From the NCBI RefSeq assembly GCF_964275005.1, contig NC_092693.1:27643173-27707172 (forward strand): a DNA stretch of 64,000 bases, in the 5' to 3' direction. Origin of the DNA: Diadema setosum. Its lineage: Eukaryota > Echinodermata > Echinoidea > Diadematoida > Diadematidae. The stretch's first letter is position 1, and the number at the start of each line of letters is the position of its first letter. The notes below the pieces were generated by a model. The model saw only the letters and a program-made list of their open reading frames with translations, searched no databases and was not told the DNA's origin. Below are positions 52,441 through 64,000 of the stretch, piece by piece. A program made the position numbers and the translations under genes.

Positions 52441-55400
52441 TTCGTTTGTTGGTATGTTAAGTTGGTTGCTTAGTTTTACATTTGTATGAGTATTTATTTG
52501 TTAAGTTGTATATGTTTCTTCATTGTCAAATGGTAAAGAAAATGTAAGGGTGACCAATTGCCTAACATAGAACGTAGCTGCAAAGAATACAAATGAAGCA
52601 AATTTGGAACACGGAAAATCACAAAATTATGAAAAGCGAATTATCGTATTTTTAAATAGGTTGCTATGGACATATAATTTGATTTGCAGCTGATGTCAAT
52701 CAAGATAAACATCTGAATATCCACCAACGGTCACCTGAAACGAAATTTTGAGCCAAGTCCGCTCTATTCACAGCTTGTGTTTCATTTTCTGTCATCAAAC
52801 AAGAGGGATAGATTACTCAATTGTTTTCGTTACTCCGAATAACTCAGTCTTTTATTTTAAGGTTATTGCATTCAACTTCAAAGGCAAGATTTGTATTCAT
52901 GTAGGTCCTACATGCAAAACTTTGCTCTACGTCAGAAGAGGACTGAGAATTAAGTCTATTGGTTGCCTGCTAAATCGCTATGTCTTTGTATAGGTATTCC
53001 AAAAATTTACTCTGTAAGGTACTCTTGTTCTTGGCAAGTATGTTTGACTGGTAAATCCCTACGTTTGTTTATTTGACCAATATTTGATGTCTGATCTTCC
53101 GAGAATAATACGACAATAATATTTCTTTAATTGAATTACCACGTGATAACTTCAGAATTGCGAGTGTGAAGGGAAACCACCGACAAACATTGAAATATAT
53201 GCCGCCTATATAGGAGACAGCCTGGTCCACAACATGGGTGATCAAGCGTTGCCCCTTTCAAAGTATACGCAGTCAATATAATTACATACATGTCTGCCCT
53301 GATGAAGGACAGGAATACGTTTACATTCGTTGGTTGGGTGACATTGAAGATAGCTCAATGCCGAAACGTTTCTTAGAGCAAATCAAGCTGGATAATCAAT
53401 TCCGCCTATTCTATTCTGATTAACGAGTTTCATATATAGTTATGTTGTAAAGTATCGCGACTTGTTTCATCGTATTGTTTTTGAAATATTTGGCTTCTTC
53501 AGTTTGTGTTCTCCATAGAATGGGCTAGGGGAACATTATAACTACTATTATTACAGGCACGATTAATGTTCAACTGCTGTCGTTACGCGGTTATTTCTTT
53601 TATAAAGTGAAGAAAACATGAGACTTAAGATGTAGCCTCATTTCTGCATAGGTTCATGCTTAAGGTGGTTGTAACACTTGACTCGTCAAACCGTTTAATG
53701 AGTACTTAATTGACACTGTGCATTAACTGACTCGTGATATCTCCCATACAAGTTAAGTTGTTTGTACTTCATGCGATATAGACTTTGACCGGGTGTGACC
53801 GGTTCGTACCAGATCGTGGGTCGTATTCTTGGATAAGGAACAGAAGGAGTTCAGATTCCCTCTCTCTCCTTCTCTCTGTCTCTCGCTCTTTGTCTCCTTC
53901 CCTTGCACAGATAGAGGAATCCTAAATCTTGCCATGCAGGTTATCTCATACATATCTATAAACTTCAGACATTTTCTGTCGTCCCTCAATTGGTTGTTCA
54001 CTATTCTTAATAACTTTTCAAACATCAATTGCACATGTAAGACGACTCAAGCATTCAAAGATGATTCCATGGCTTTGTTTGTTTTGTTTTGTTATTCTTG
54101 TGGTTTATCTATAATTTTCCACTGTTTTATAAGTGGTTATTTCAGATCAAGCACCTTATACTGATAGATAGGGCAAACATTTAAGTTTGCTCTTTGTTGT
54201 TGTTTTTTATGTTATATAGGTGACACTAACTAAGCAAGAAATCTGTATTCCTGCAGGGTCAGAACTGATGTAGGGAAGTTACAAGAAAATTAGACAGGAC
54301 AGAAAAAAAAAAAATGACCAGGCCGCAACACATGCAGGGATCACACAACAGCTGATAAGAAATATATCTGTATATCTTTTCACAGAGGACACATCCGCGT
54401 ATTATGCAGTGAGAGAAAAACAAAATCTAACATGCAAAGTGTTGTTTGCGGATTGCGTCATCCCAAGCGCGTAGAGTTATACGCCAGATTGTGTCTTCCC
54501 ACGCCATGTTTAGCTACCGCTTCTCATCAAAATATTATTCCTCTCAGTCTTTGGTTATATCGACGTCGGCATCTCCCCCTCAAAAAAGAGGATAAATACC
54601 GACTTGATATTTGTTACACGCACTATTTCGTCGATTTATCCCAGACATGGAAACTATGGCATATATAAGGAAACAAAAACCCGATACTATAGCATTATCA
54701 AAGTGTCTATGTAGCTACAAAACATTTAGCAACTTCAGACAACGCAGCTAGATGTTCCATACACAAACACAGATAAGCACACGGAGACACACAACAGCAT
54801 GTGAGTGTAGGCCCTCTATATTGTAGATATACATATGTTGATTTTATCAAGTCCTTGCATAACTGTGAGAAGAAGGCAACGGTCCCATTTCCTTGGATGC
54901 TGCTCCGTACCCCGTAACACCCCTTTTAACCAAATCTACCTATATTATAATCCTGATAGAGAAACATCAAACACGCTGTGAGTGATGCGAATTTATCTGT
55001 AACACCACCACTTAACAGTTGTGTTTACTCGAGTGTCAAAAAGCTAACATGGATCAATGATTTCTTGTTTATCCTTTTAGCGTAACAACATGGGAGGGCA
55101 GGTCAAACCGTTATTGGTTCACTGTAATATCAAACAATGTTAGCCATGTCTAAACACAGCTAGATTTATATCCACAAGAGTCTGATGAAGCCGCATTTAT
55201 TCATATCAAGAGGAAGAATGTTTGATCTCCTATCCGCAATAATGTGAAGACATTCAAGTTGATATGCTATATGCTTGCTATTCTTCTTGGTTTAGTTAGG
55301 AAATGGTTTGGTTTGTTATAAAATTCTGCTAATTCTTCTTTTTTAACCAAGTACAGTAACAAATGGATGCAAAAGACGGAAAGAAAATGAAAGATGCCAG

Positions 55401-55825
55401 TCATTATAGGAATTATCACTTCAGTGACTGTAATATGTTAACACGTACTAACATAACATAAAGGAGAGCATCTACTTTTTGCGCGCTATAGCCATACGTA
55501 AATGAAAGGGAAACCAAGAAGCAACATCGGCTGAGCACTCTTGGACGAAGTTGCGTTTTATGCATCTTATATTAAATACCAATTATACCATCATTAACGT
55601 ATAACGTAAATGCGATGGGGGTATCTCAAAAACTGGAGGAGACTGCACCAATCAGTCGTGGCGTCGAAAGACCACAAGGCTTACTTCTCACCAAAACGGT
55701 GCCCACGAAGTCTCTCAAGACTCCCAAAAGAAGTCCAAGAAGTCCAAAGACGTCTCCAAACAAGTTGGCAACTTATTCGCCTGGCAGTCGCGGGAATGTA
55801 CTCGCGACGTTTCCCATCATCGCCG

Positions 55826-57345
55826 TTATGGCCCTGTCACAGCTTTCCGGGCAAGCCTTGCGTACGACTTGCGAAGAACATTTTTTACTACCCGGAGGTC
55901 CCCGTAGATGGTCCGCACATGACAGTACCAAACACTTATCTCGCCCGTAGTTTGTCCGCAGATGTACACGCAGAATACCAGTAGGAGGCCCTTAGCAGCA
56001 GTACCTCGCAGACAACTCCCACGCAGGTACTTCGCAGGTACCTGACAGTCCCCGTACGTCGCTCGTAACTGAAAACAGATCGGTTTCGAAGCTCTCACGC
56101 AGGTCACACGGAATACACGCAAGTAGCAGGTAAGAAGCACGTGTCTAGCAGGTAAGACGCAAGTGTGAAACTAGCTAACATCCTTGTCCTCCCGCAGAAA
56201 ATTCTCCTGCGTACTGGAAAATTCCTACTCGCAACAAGCCCGCATATTAGCTTACCCGGAAAAGTGTGACAGGGCCTTCAGGTTACGTACCATGGATCTT
56301 CGCAAGGTTACGGAGACGTCGGGGACAAATAAGTCTCTGCGACAATGGCTGCAACTGATGGAGACGTCGATGGACACATCTCCGGGTCCAGGTGGAGACA
56401 GGAAAAGTCTGAGAAAAAAGGCAAACATTCTCCCGCGACTCAGCGGAGACCGGCGAGTCTCCGGGTAGTCTAGCTTCTGGACTCTTTTTACTCGTAGGGG
56501 TGATTCAGTGTACGCGACAAGCCGTATGAGGGCGTGACACCCGAGGATTGCGATACGCCGAGAACTGCGATACCCGAGAAAAAAGCCCTTTTTCGTTGGG
56601 CGCGCAGTCTCTCGATTATCGCAATCAGAAAATTTGCGCCCTCTCTTGGTCCCACCAAGGAAAAGGGGACGGAGCCCAGACTAGTCTCCGGGAGATGTCG
56701 CGGGACGTCTCTCTAAACAGAGGAGTCGCCACCAGGTCGAAAGCTTGTCTTCAGGCCGGTGAGATACCCATAAAACCCAAGCGCATTGAAAGCGCCTCGT
56801 AGATCCCATCGTTCTACAAAAATGCCACTTTTCTGGTACACCCAAAGGGAACCACGCATGAACAGAAGAAACTGGTGCACTAATATTCTTTACTCTATCT
56901 ACACACAAGCACTGGACTTCTTTGTTTTCATTTACCATTGCTACTCGATACAAATAGTTTACGTTGCAGTAATTTCAAATACATTGCATTTTCATAAAAT
57001 TGATTCTCTGTCCGATACGATTCGATTTGTAATTTGCCCATACATGCCGATCCTCTATCATACATAAATCAAACATTATCATACATACATTCCATTTAAT
57101 TGAATTGATAACTTTTGTCCCCGACGTCTCCGTATCCTTGCGAAGATCCATGATACGTAACCTGAAGGCCCTGTCACACTTTTCCGGGTAAGCTAGATAT
57201 GCGAGCTTGTTGCGAGTAGGAATTTTCCAGCACGCAGGAGAATTTTCTGCTAGCGGACGATTCAAGGATGTTGGCGAGTTTCGCACTTGCGTCTTACCTG
57301 CTGGACACGTGCTATATACTTACCTGCTACTTGCGTGTATTTCGT
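55826..57345. mobile_element. GC-rich element cluster: CCCTGTCACA-CCGGGCAAGC TIR family with ~230 bp inverted arms
   Basis: A left end GGCCCTGTCACAGCTTTCCG lies at 55829 and a matching right end, CCCGGAAAAGTGTGACAGGGCC, at about 56254-56276. A further end, GGCCCTGTCACACTTTTCCG, is at 57167. Sequence 56100-56330 recurs inverted at about 57110-57345 (for example ATGGATCTTCGCAAGG, GACGTCGGGGACAAA), giving a palindrome of about 1.25 kb. The ends match the TTAA element at 27780-28626. The ORFs at 55610-56140 and 56184-57286 are products of this repeat, not genes. Confidence 0.6.
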
Positions 57346-59573
57346 GTGACCTGCGTGACCAGTGCAATTCCCCACCAGGTTGTAACTGGAGTTGTTTTTT
57401 TTTTATTTTAAGATGTATTAGTGAAACCATGCACATCCACTTTCGTTTGACAATGGCATCTGATTGAAGAAATTCAATAAAGTACACGTTCATATAGGCA
57501 CTAATCAAATTTATATCCCGATTTATTGAGATCGCATGATTTTGGCAAAAGCGCATCATATTCACTCCACTTGTATCACCATTGTAGCCAGGTCTTGATA
57601 AGCGTAATAAGCGTAATAAACTTTGATAATTATGACTGCTTTGGTCGCAGAAGCAGTCGCATCACTCCGGGATGAAAAAGTGGCAAGAATGTAGCAGCTC
57701 GTACTGTCATCGTAGCAACATTGCCTCTAGAATGGCGTCACGCTGTTCAGATATTTGCACTAGATGGCAATACGAATATGGAATTTTCAGTGCCGTGTTA
57801 AGTTGGACCCGAACATTGCCAAAAGCCAATCAACAGCCGAAGAGAGTACGTATGCCTATAGAAGATTACATGATGACACCAGAACCACACACGAAAACAT
57901 AGATCTTTATTAGAAAATTTAAACACGGAAACCCTTCGAAAAACAGCAATAAGCCGAAAGGGCCTTTCCATCCCACGAGTGGTGAATAAATAAATACAAA
58001 TACAAATACGAAGAACACACGAAAGCAGCACAATGGCTACACGAAGATTTTGGCACCGCTCGATGATATTGCTGCTGGAGCCTGAAAAATTCTACCGACG
58101 GTCGTACGATCAAGATTCCCTCACGAATGACCCAATGTTTATACGATCAGAGCCGAATTTGAGTATTTTCTTATGTGTCCATTTTTGCTTAATTCGGAGT
58201 GGTGTGACGCCTGCAACAGTGCAGGTTAATCGTAGGTTACTACAAAAGTCGTAACCGTCTCTCAGGCCAAAAATGGAGTTGGAGGGCTGTTCTGCCACTA
58301 TGTGCGAACTTTTCACAGATCGCCATGGGCAGTGTGGGTACTAATTGTGTAGAAGAGGACCGTCCTGTCAAACGATAATCAATATGAGCAAGAACTTGGG
58401 CAAAACAGCAAGTTATACCTATCCTGCATTAATTTATGAAAGAGAAAAACGAAGTACATAATCATTTCGGGCAACTCATGCACAAATTGAATTCCAATGA
58501 ACTTCCAACAATGTCACTAAAATTGTTTAGTCGGACAGTTCTGTTCGTGACTACCAAACAAGACAGACGGATTCACTGCACTGCCTCTCAATAGAATGTT
58601 GTCTGCCAACAGAATTTTCACATGCATCGGGTCTAAACTCTGAAACCCATTGGACCCACGTTTTAAAGAAATTACAATCATATACTGTAGTCTGATTAGT
58701 TTCAGAGGTAATTAGGAAAAAATTACTGCAAGGATATTCTGTTTCAAATTATCAATCCTCCTGGTACGAACTCGATCTCCTTTTCTGTCTCCATCTTTTC
58801 TGTCTTCTCCCATCCCTTCTCCTCCCTTTATTCCTTACTTTCTCTTCCTTTATCTTTCTCATTAGCGGGGTTTCACTCTTTAATCAAATCAGTTTTGTAC
58901 ATGCTTTGTCACGCGTCCAATCTCGGAGGTCTTAGTAATACAACCTGTGTTCTTTAGAATAGACAAGAATCATATGCCATTGTTTTGCTGACAAAATAAT
59001 GTCGAACTGTTTAGTCTCTAATTTTCTTTTTTTTTCTTCTGATATCAATATTCCATCAGTTTATACAAACAGCTTCCTCAGGTTTTGCTCGGAATACTGA
59101 GTAGAGGTCCACGATCTTATACCCAACTGACCTTGAGAAAGCGGTCAGACGCAGGGACCGACCACCCCCCCCCCCCCCCCATAGGCCTAATTGTACCTCA
59201 CGAGGTTAATGACACTCGACTCTGACCGGATTCTTCCTCTCGTCCTTACAACTGGAGAAGGTCAACGATAACGTCACAATCTTAGTACTTAAGTAATATG
59301 ATCCACTTAAAGTAACACTTACATTCCCAGAAGACGATGGGGGATGTGTCGGAGAGAAACTAATTCGCTCCTGACACAAAGGAGTTGTTTTACGTCATCA
59401 CAAAGACACATGACTTCTGCAAACTGCAATATTCGACATGTAATAAATCACTCAAAATCGGACAATATTGCGAAGCAAAGGGAAGCATTAGTAAAAGTTT
59501 GACATGTTTTATGCCACGATGATAGGAGAGATTCAAACGTTGTTATATTCTTTTATAGGAAATCCCCTTCCAC

Positions 59574-59597
59574 AGAGAGAGAGAGAGAGAGAGAGAG
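59574..59597. repeat. (GA)n microsatellite
   Basis: About 12 GA units. Confidence 0.9.
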
Positions 59598-59728
59598 GTG
59601 TATGGGGAGCTAGATTAGAATAGATTTTTTTTTTTTAACGAGAAAGAGGAGTTGATTGTGATCATTATAGCTTGAATCATGATAGATTACAAAAATTACA
59701 GCATAAATATATCGACTCCCATTGTGGT

Positions 59729-59731
<3 letters not shown>

Positions 59732-59804
<73 letters not shown>

Positions 59805-59812
59805 ATATATAA
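59732..59812. repeat. (TA)n microsatellite
   Basis: An almost pure AT dinucleotide array of about 80 bp with one interruption. Confidence 0.95.
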
Positions 59813-60470
59813 AGCAAAATTGTAGTTTGAATGCAAAAAAAAAGCAACAACAGGCAATAAAGTTCTATGTCGGACTTTATTAAGACGTGAAAATTATTTG
59901 ACCAGGTAAAAACGAATGGTTTCGACGACTGTGCTGACGTTTGTATCGATGTTTTATATTGTTCATGAAAATCAGTACAATAATCATGCCTCTTCGCAAA
60001 TATCCATGTGAAGAGTAAGTTCTACTTAAGATAGTCGACCTTATCACAGTCTCTGCTCCGGCTCGCCTACAAACAATGCCATAGTTATCGATGTAGGATA
60101 ATGACGTGCGTAAACAATACTCTTCAGTAGTTCATAGGTGTAGAAGGATGTGTACCTTTGTTTTCATCTCCGAAAGCTGAACTTTGGATGGATGGTGTAA
60201 CCACAATGCAGCGAGTAAACGCCAAGGCAATCTGCCGCACAAAGTTCGGACTATAGTGGGTAGAAGGGATTCAGATGCAGCTGGGAGGCGGTTCTCATTT
60301 TCACAATCATATCGCTGACTTTGAGAGAGACAGGCGAATACATCCCCACCGTTACGAAACGGAAACATTTTGTGACTTGACCACGGCCAAGCTATTTCGA
60401 TACAGGTGTCTTACTGGGATATAGTCCACGGTAGTTTGCTCACTCATTTCTTTGATATCTTTATAAAACG

Positions 60471-60756
60471 ATGACGGAATTGAAAGAACGGAAACAGGGC
60501 TCCGTCAACAAGGCCTTCGAAGTCGACGAAGGCGACGAAGTCGACCTGTCCGACAAGGATGTGGCGGCGACGGGTGATGGGGAGCAAGGGGTACAGCTAA
60601 AGAGGGGTATAGGCCTGGTCGGCGCCTTCGCCTACGTTGTCGGCTCGATGATCGGTTCGGGTATCTTCGTGTCCCCCAAAGGCGTGCTGGCATCGACACA
60701 GAGTGTCGGGATGAGTCTCGTCGTTTGGTTCGTCTGCGGTATTGTTGCTTTGCTAG
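60471..60756 (+). CDS. Gene C exon 1 (N-tail, TM1, TM2 start)
   Basis: The ATG follows CTTTATAAAACG and opens 95 codons plus one base before the donor GTGCGT. The tail is rich in Asp and Glu (EVDEGDEVDLSDKD). It has GSGIF where gene B has GTGIF. Confidence 0.9.
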
Positions 60757-63190
60757 GTGCGTTGGCAGACATAAGGGCCTAAGTATATACGACTAGTGTT
60801 AAATGTGACTGTTTATCATGAAATGTCTGGGTCGGCCAGATTTTAAGGAAACTTAATTCCTCGTTGGCTGCTTCCCTTCAGCTTTATGTATTCCAAAGTT
60901 ATGTTTTTTTTTCTCTGTGTCTGTCATGATTGCTCATCATTGTCTTTCTCTGTTGTTTTTATGCTGAATAAATAAATTCAAATTCAAATGTGTGTGATTG
61001 GGCCAAATCCGACTCAAGCTCCTTATATGATGACGGTCCTGAATCGATTTCTCCCTTGTTTACGTATGATTTCAATATGCAATTTACAATGCTGCTATCT
61101 CTCTGTATATTCTGTTTTCACGGAGTATCATTACAAAATAGACAATCCTATATTGATTTGTACATTTTTTTCTTGCTCACTTTTTATCCGTTTGTTATTT
61201 TACTTGGAGAAAAAAAACCCACAACAATATCGAAATAAAACCAACCGGACTTACCAGACGTACTCCACTTTGTACTTTTTGTACGCTCTGCACGGGCCGC
61301 GACCCGGAAAGATGGTCATTTCTATACACAGCGCTTATAACCAGTGTCCAGTGCAGTATTTCTTTCATATCAATCAGTTAACATTTGAAGATGGGAAGTC
61401 ATGTGGGGCCTAACTGTGTCCAGTCTGGATTTGTATTGTCCTGAATCTATTGAGAGAGGCGAAAACCTCAATGACCATGATGACCGTCTTCTTCTCAGGC
61501 ACGAAAAGTAACAATGTTTGCAATGCTATAAAACTGGGAACCATGGTGGAATCATAAGCCTGTCGTATGCTAACTGACTGACAATTATTAAGTAATGTCT
61601 GTAACATTTTGCAATCTGAGAGATCTTAAATTAATCATTATTCGGCCTGTTATTCAGACGTGCGAGATGATTTTCATTGGACTCGATTTTTCTTCGGTAA
61701 ATTGAGAGGGGATGTCAAATCTAGTGAATCAAACGAATTAATATTTCGAAGCTGTATTGTGCGAAATGAGTAAAGAACAATAGATCACATTTCATTCTTA
61801 GCTAAAGCCATATTATGTCGCAGCATATTCGGAATGAATCAAATACTTTGAACTTTGTGTTAGTTCTACTTATTAATGCGGCCGTCTTTATTTTTCTCCC
61901 CATTAATGTACACACATTATGCATAACTCCCTGTTCCACTGATGTGAAGTATAGGATACTATCAATGAGGACATTTTAAGTTCTGTAAGTCCCACATTAT
62001 GTTTGCATTGTCTGATGTTTGTCATTGTACTCAGGATACGTGTAAAAATCAAATCGTTATTTAAGACATTATCCGCGATCAGTTTTTATAGGGGCTGTCT
62101 CATTGGCTTAAAATTGTATGCAGTTTATTTAAGTTGCATTAAATATCTGAACGATAGGTTCATTCACTGTGGTTTGTTAGCCCTCTTTTGCAAAATGGAC
62201 CTTTGTTACCATAAACACTGACAAGATCACATTTCCCACCCAACCAGGATAGAGTTTCACAAAGAGAAGTACAAATTCCTTATGTGCGAGTGAGGATGAT
62301 AATTTAAAAAATGCTAAAAACGCGTCTGAGTTGTCTCACCGAAGAAAAAAAAAAAAAACAAACATAAAGGAAGGATTTTCTCGGTATATAGGTGATGTTT
62401 CCGCGAATGTCTGTTGAATTCGCCCGGCTCGGTAAAGCAAGTGGTAAACTTGTTGAATAAATTAAGGCTTGGTTAAGGGTGTTATGAGTCATATCAAGTA
62501 CTAATTCCGAGACACCTACAGTGTCAATTGCAATCTTTAGTACATGGTGCGATAATGCTTTATCAGTCGGAGAGGATAGCAGTAATATCTTTATCTCGGT
62601 AACAATGACGTCCCTTCCCTCCTTCTCCTCTCAGCGGGACCACACCTTTCACTGAGCACATTTAGCCCTTCGAAATCATCCTTGTCTTAAAATGTGTTCG
62701 TAAAGTTCTCCTTCGCCTTGGGTGTGTCTTACTACTTTTCATTTGGCTGAATTGTGTGATAAGTCATGTCACCGCCTTACTCTTTTTGTAATCTATCGTT
62801 CTATACGTTTGTAATGATTAATTGAAAAACAAAGATAGTATCATTTGAGTGAAATCAAACAAAAGAAACAATTAATTGATGAATGTTTATGCAAATTGGA
62901 CTAAAATCAGTTTAGGACATGTATTTTTACCTTTTACACGTTTCCACAAAACAGAAACATTGGTTGCAATGACATATTTTGTAATTACCAAGTATACCGA
63001 ATGTCATGGACCGCTCGTCAAGGAAATATGAACAGATTGAGGATGTCGTTGTTGCATCACAAATTTGTATAGTGTTAGAGAAGTAAAATACAAAAGAATG
63101 AATTTTGTCATCCTCAATTGTGACATTTTAGGAGAGTGTGTCTATAACTCAATAAAAGGTGATCATTTCTATTTCTTCTTTCGTTTGGGG

Positions 63191-63229
<39 letters not shown>

Positions 63230-63544
63230 TAAATGGAAAGAGACAATTTCAAAATGATAACCACGGATCACTGAAATTACCTCTTCGATATACAGGTGCC
63301 TTGATCTACGCCGAGCTGGGTCTGATGCTGCCCAAGTCTGGGGGAGAGCACACCTACCTCAATGCCACATTTGGTTCCTCACTTGCCTTCGTGTTCGCTT
63401 GGGTCAGCATTACTGTCATCCGTCCAGCTGGCCTGGCCATCATCTCGCTCACCTTCGGCCAGTACATCGTGGCGCCCATCTACGAAGGCGATCCGTGCGG
63501 AGCCCCAGCGGGAATTGATAAGATGCTTGCTGGATGTTGCATAA
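60471..63544 (+). CDS. Gene C: SLC7 light-chain amino-acid transporter (b0,+AT/xCT-like), first two exons
   Basis: Exon 1 (60471-60756) and exon 2 (63296-63544) join in phase 1 and encode 178 residues, from the N-terminus to the start of TM4. The acidic N-tail (about 42 residues) is followed by VQLKRGIGLV and TM1 with the canonical GSGIFVSPKGVL at 62-73. TM2 leads to ALIYAELGLMLPKSGGEHTY, then IRPAGLAIISLTFGQYIVAP of TM3. Cys163 in the next loop is the likely heavy-chain disulfide. Splice positions equal those of gene B, so they are paralogs, but identity is only about half in this part and the N-tail is unrelated. The third exon should lie to the right of the window. Confidence 0.9.
60757..63295. 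other. Gene C intron 1
   Basis: Contains a plus-strand LINE-like tail at about 60840-60990 (GCTGAATAAATAAATTCAAA then TTCAAATG) and a (TTG)n array near its end. No other gene is visible. Confidence 0.5.
63190..63229. repeat. (TTG)n microsatellite
   Basis: About 13 units, ending 67 bases before exon 2 of gene C. Confidence 0.95.
63296..63544 (+). CDS. Gene C exon 2 (TM2 end to TM4 start)
   Basis: The acceptor is GATATACAG and the donor GTGAGA. Codon use is GC-richer than the surrounding intron, as expected of an exon. It ends in KMLAGCCI, matching KCLAAAAI before TM4 in b0,+AT. Confidence 0.9.
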
Positions 63545-64000
63545 GTGAGAATCAATTCCATTTTGTTAATATTAGTCCATCTTTTTTTTTTTTCACCAAG
63601 TAGGCAAAGTACAAGGACAATAACAAAACTAAGTGACATGTTTGCAACACATAAAATTGAAGGAACTGTAGACTCTTGAACAATAATAAGACATCATAAG
63701 TTTTTTAATACAATTTCGGACGATAGAATGACATTATATTTTCATTTCCATTGTGTTTGTACAACTTAATAAAAACTGTTTTCAGAGGAAAAAGAGAAAG
63801 AAAAAAAATAATGATAATAATAACAATTACATACCGAACATTTGTTGTTGAGTTGTCATGGTTGTTGATAATAGTTGAGTATGACATAAAACTTCAGAAT
63901 GAACTTTAAATGTACTGTACTTTACAATAAATTTTAAAGGTACATTGGCAGCGGTATTTTTAAAAATGTTCGAGTTATCACATTTGATGCATATGTGTAG
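63545..64000. other. Start of gene C intron 2
   Basis: AT-rich intronic sequence to the end of the window. No exon 3 (AxxVQN-type TM5 motif) was found. Confidence 0.5.

Larger units (their letters stand above)
48215..60470. other. Intergenic region between genes B and C
   Basis: About 12 kb with no supported host gene. Up to 51772 it is the 3' flank shared with gene A. The rest includes a repeat at 52010-52440, a GC-rich inverted-repeat block at 55826-57345, GA and TA microsatellites and a C-run near 59164-59180. Between 52450 and 55600 I see only AT-rich sequence with short shadow ORFs. Confidence 0.5.

Noticed and set aside
53238..53423. 61-codon ORF with PDEGQEYVYIR and MPKRFLEQ
   Set aside because: The underlying DNA (CCTGATGAAGGAC ... 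CCGAAACGTTTC) is of a type that recurs in invertebrate repeats; no domain and no splice support.
55610..56140. Overlapping 90-124-codon ORFs on both strands
   Set aside because: They lie in a GC-rich TIR-element block, repeat with the ORFs at 27898-28200, and show no protein family. Stop-free frames are expected in GC-rich DNA.
56184..57286. ORF pair with AYPEKCDRAFRLR on both strands
   Set aside because: The two ORFs are the same sequence in the two arms of an inverted repeat, not two genes.
57672..58316. Small ORFs, one starting MATRRFWHRSMILLLEPEKF
   Set aside because: Protein-like in look, but I recognise no domain and see no splice partners or related copy in the window. A decayed transposon ORF is possible, not supported.
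60460..60470. TATA-like TTTATAAAA directly before the gene C start codon
   Set aside because: It lies within 10 bases of the ATG, too close to act as a core promoter for a transcript that includes this ATG.
1..64000. tRNA, rRNA or other structured RNA genes
   Set aside because: Reading both strands by eye I found no cloverleaf with A and B boxes and no rRNA motif. A covariance-model search could still find small RNAs.

Overview
The window is animal nuclear DNA: AT-rich, with short exons bounded by GT-AG introns, many simple repeats, non-LTR retrotransposons of the jockey/CR1/L2 type and many small terminal-inverted-repeat (TIR) elements. I see no bacterial gene layout. The repeat types suggest a marine invertebrate deuterostome, perhaps an echinoderm, but I cannot name the species from the sequence alone.

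The only clear host genes are three head-to-tail, plus-strand copies of an SLC7 light-chain amino-acid transporter (b0,+AT/xCT-like). Gene A (1946-14091) is the 3' part of a gene that begins upstream of the window. Gene B (20633-48214) is complete: 11 exons with compatible phases encode 584 residues. Gene C (60471-63544) is represented by its first two exons and runs off the right edge. A and B are close copies over exons 5-11, the introns between them and about 3.5 kb of 3' flank. The homology runs roughly from 1260 to 17885 in A and from 40940 to 51772 in B, so this is a fairly recent segmental duplication. C is more diverged. Such proteins normally work as the catalytic subunit of a heteromer, disulfide-linked to an SLC3 heavy chain; no heavy-chain gene is visible here.

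Because A and B are paralogous, each serves as an empty-site control for insertions in the other. This dates several elements to after the duplication. In A they are a 6.76 kb element with perfect long TIRs (4196-10953) and a 204 bp telomere-like insert (1546-1749). In B they are a 298 bp TTAA element (41974-42271), a 542 bp TA element (43502-44043) and a 365 bp TAA element (47298-47662). Intron 2 of B (about 15 kb) holds three minus-strand LINEs in a row, one of them nearly full length with a 19 bp target-site duplication, followed by a 3.1 kb inverted-repeat element.

The most unusual item is the 6.76 kb element. It has about eight copies of a TTACGAACCGGCRAATGT motif, all close to its two ends, internal satellites, and no recognisable transposase. 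On its minus strand it carries at least two well-formed exons that join in frame and encode a small SH3/Tudor-like domain protein with an Ala-Glu-Pro-Leu repeat. Other points of interest are a premature stop at the C-terminus of gene A, possible alternative last exons duplicated behind A and B, a GTGIF instead of GSGIF signature in B, and a GC-rich TTAA-targeting element family at 27.8 kb and 55.8-57.3 kb.
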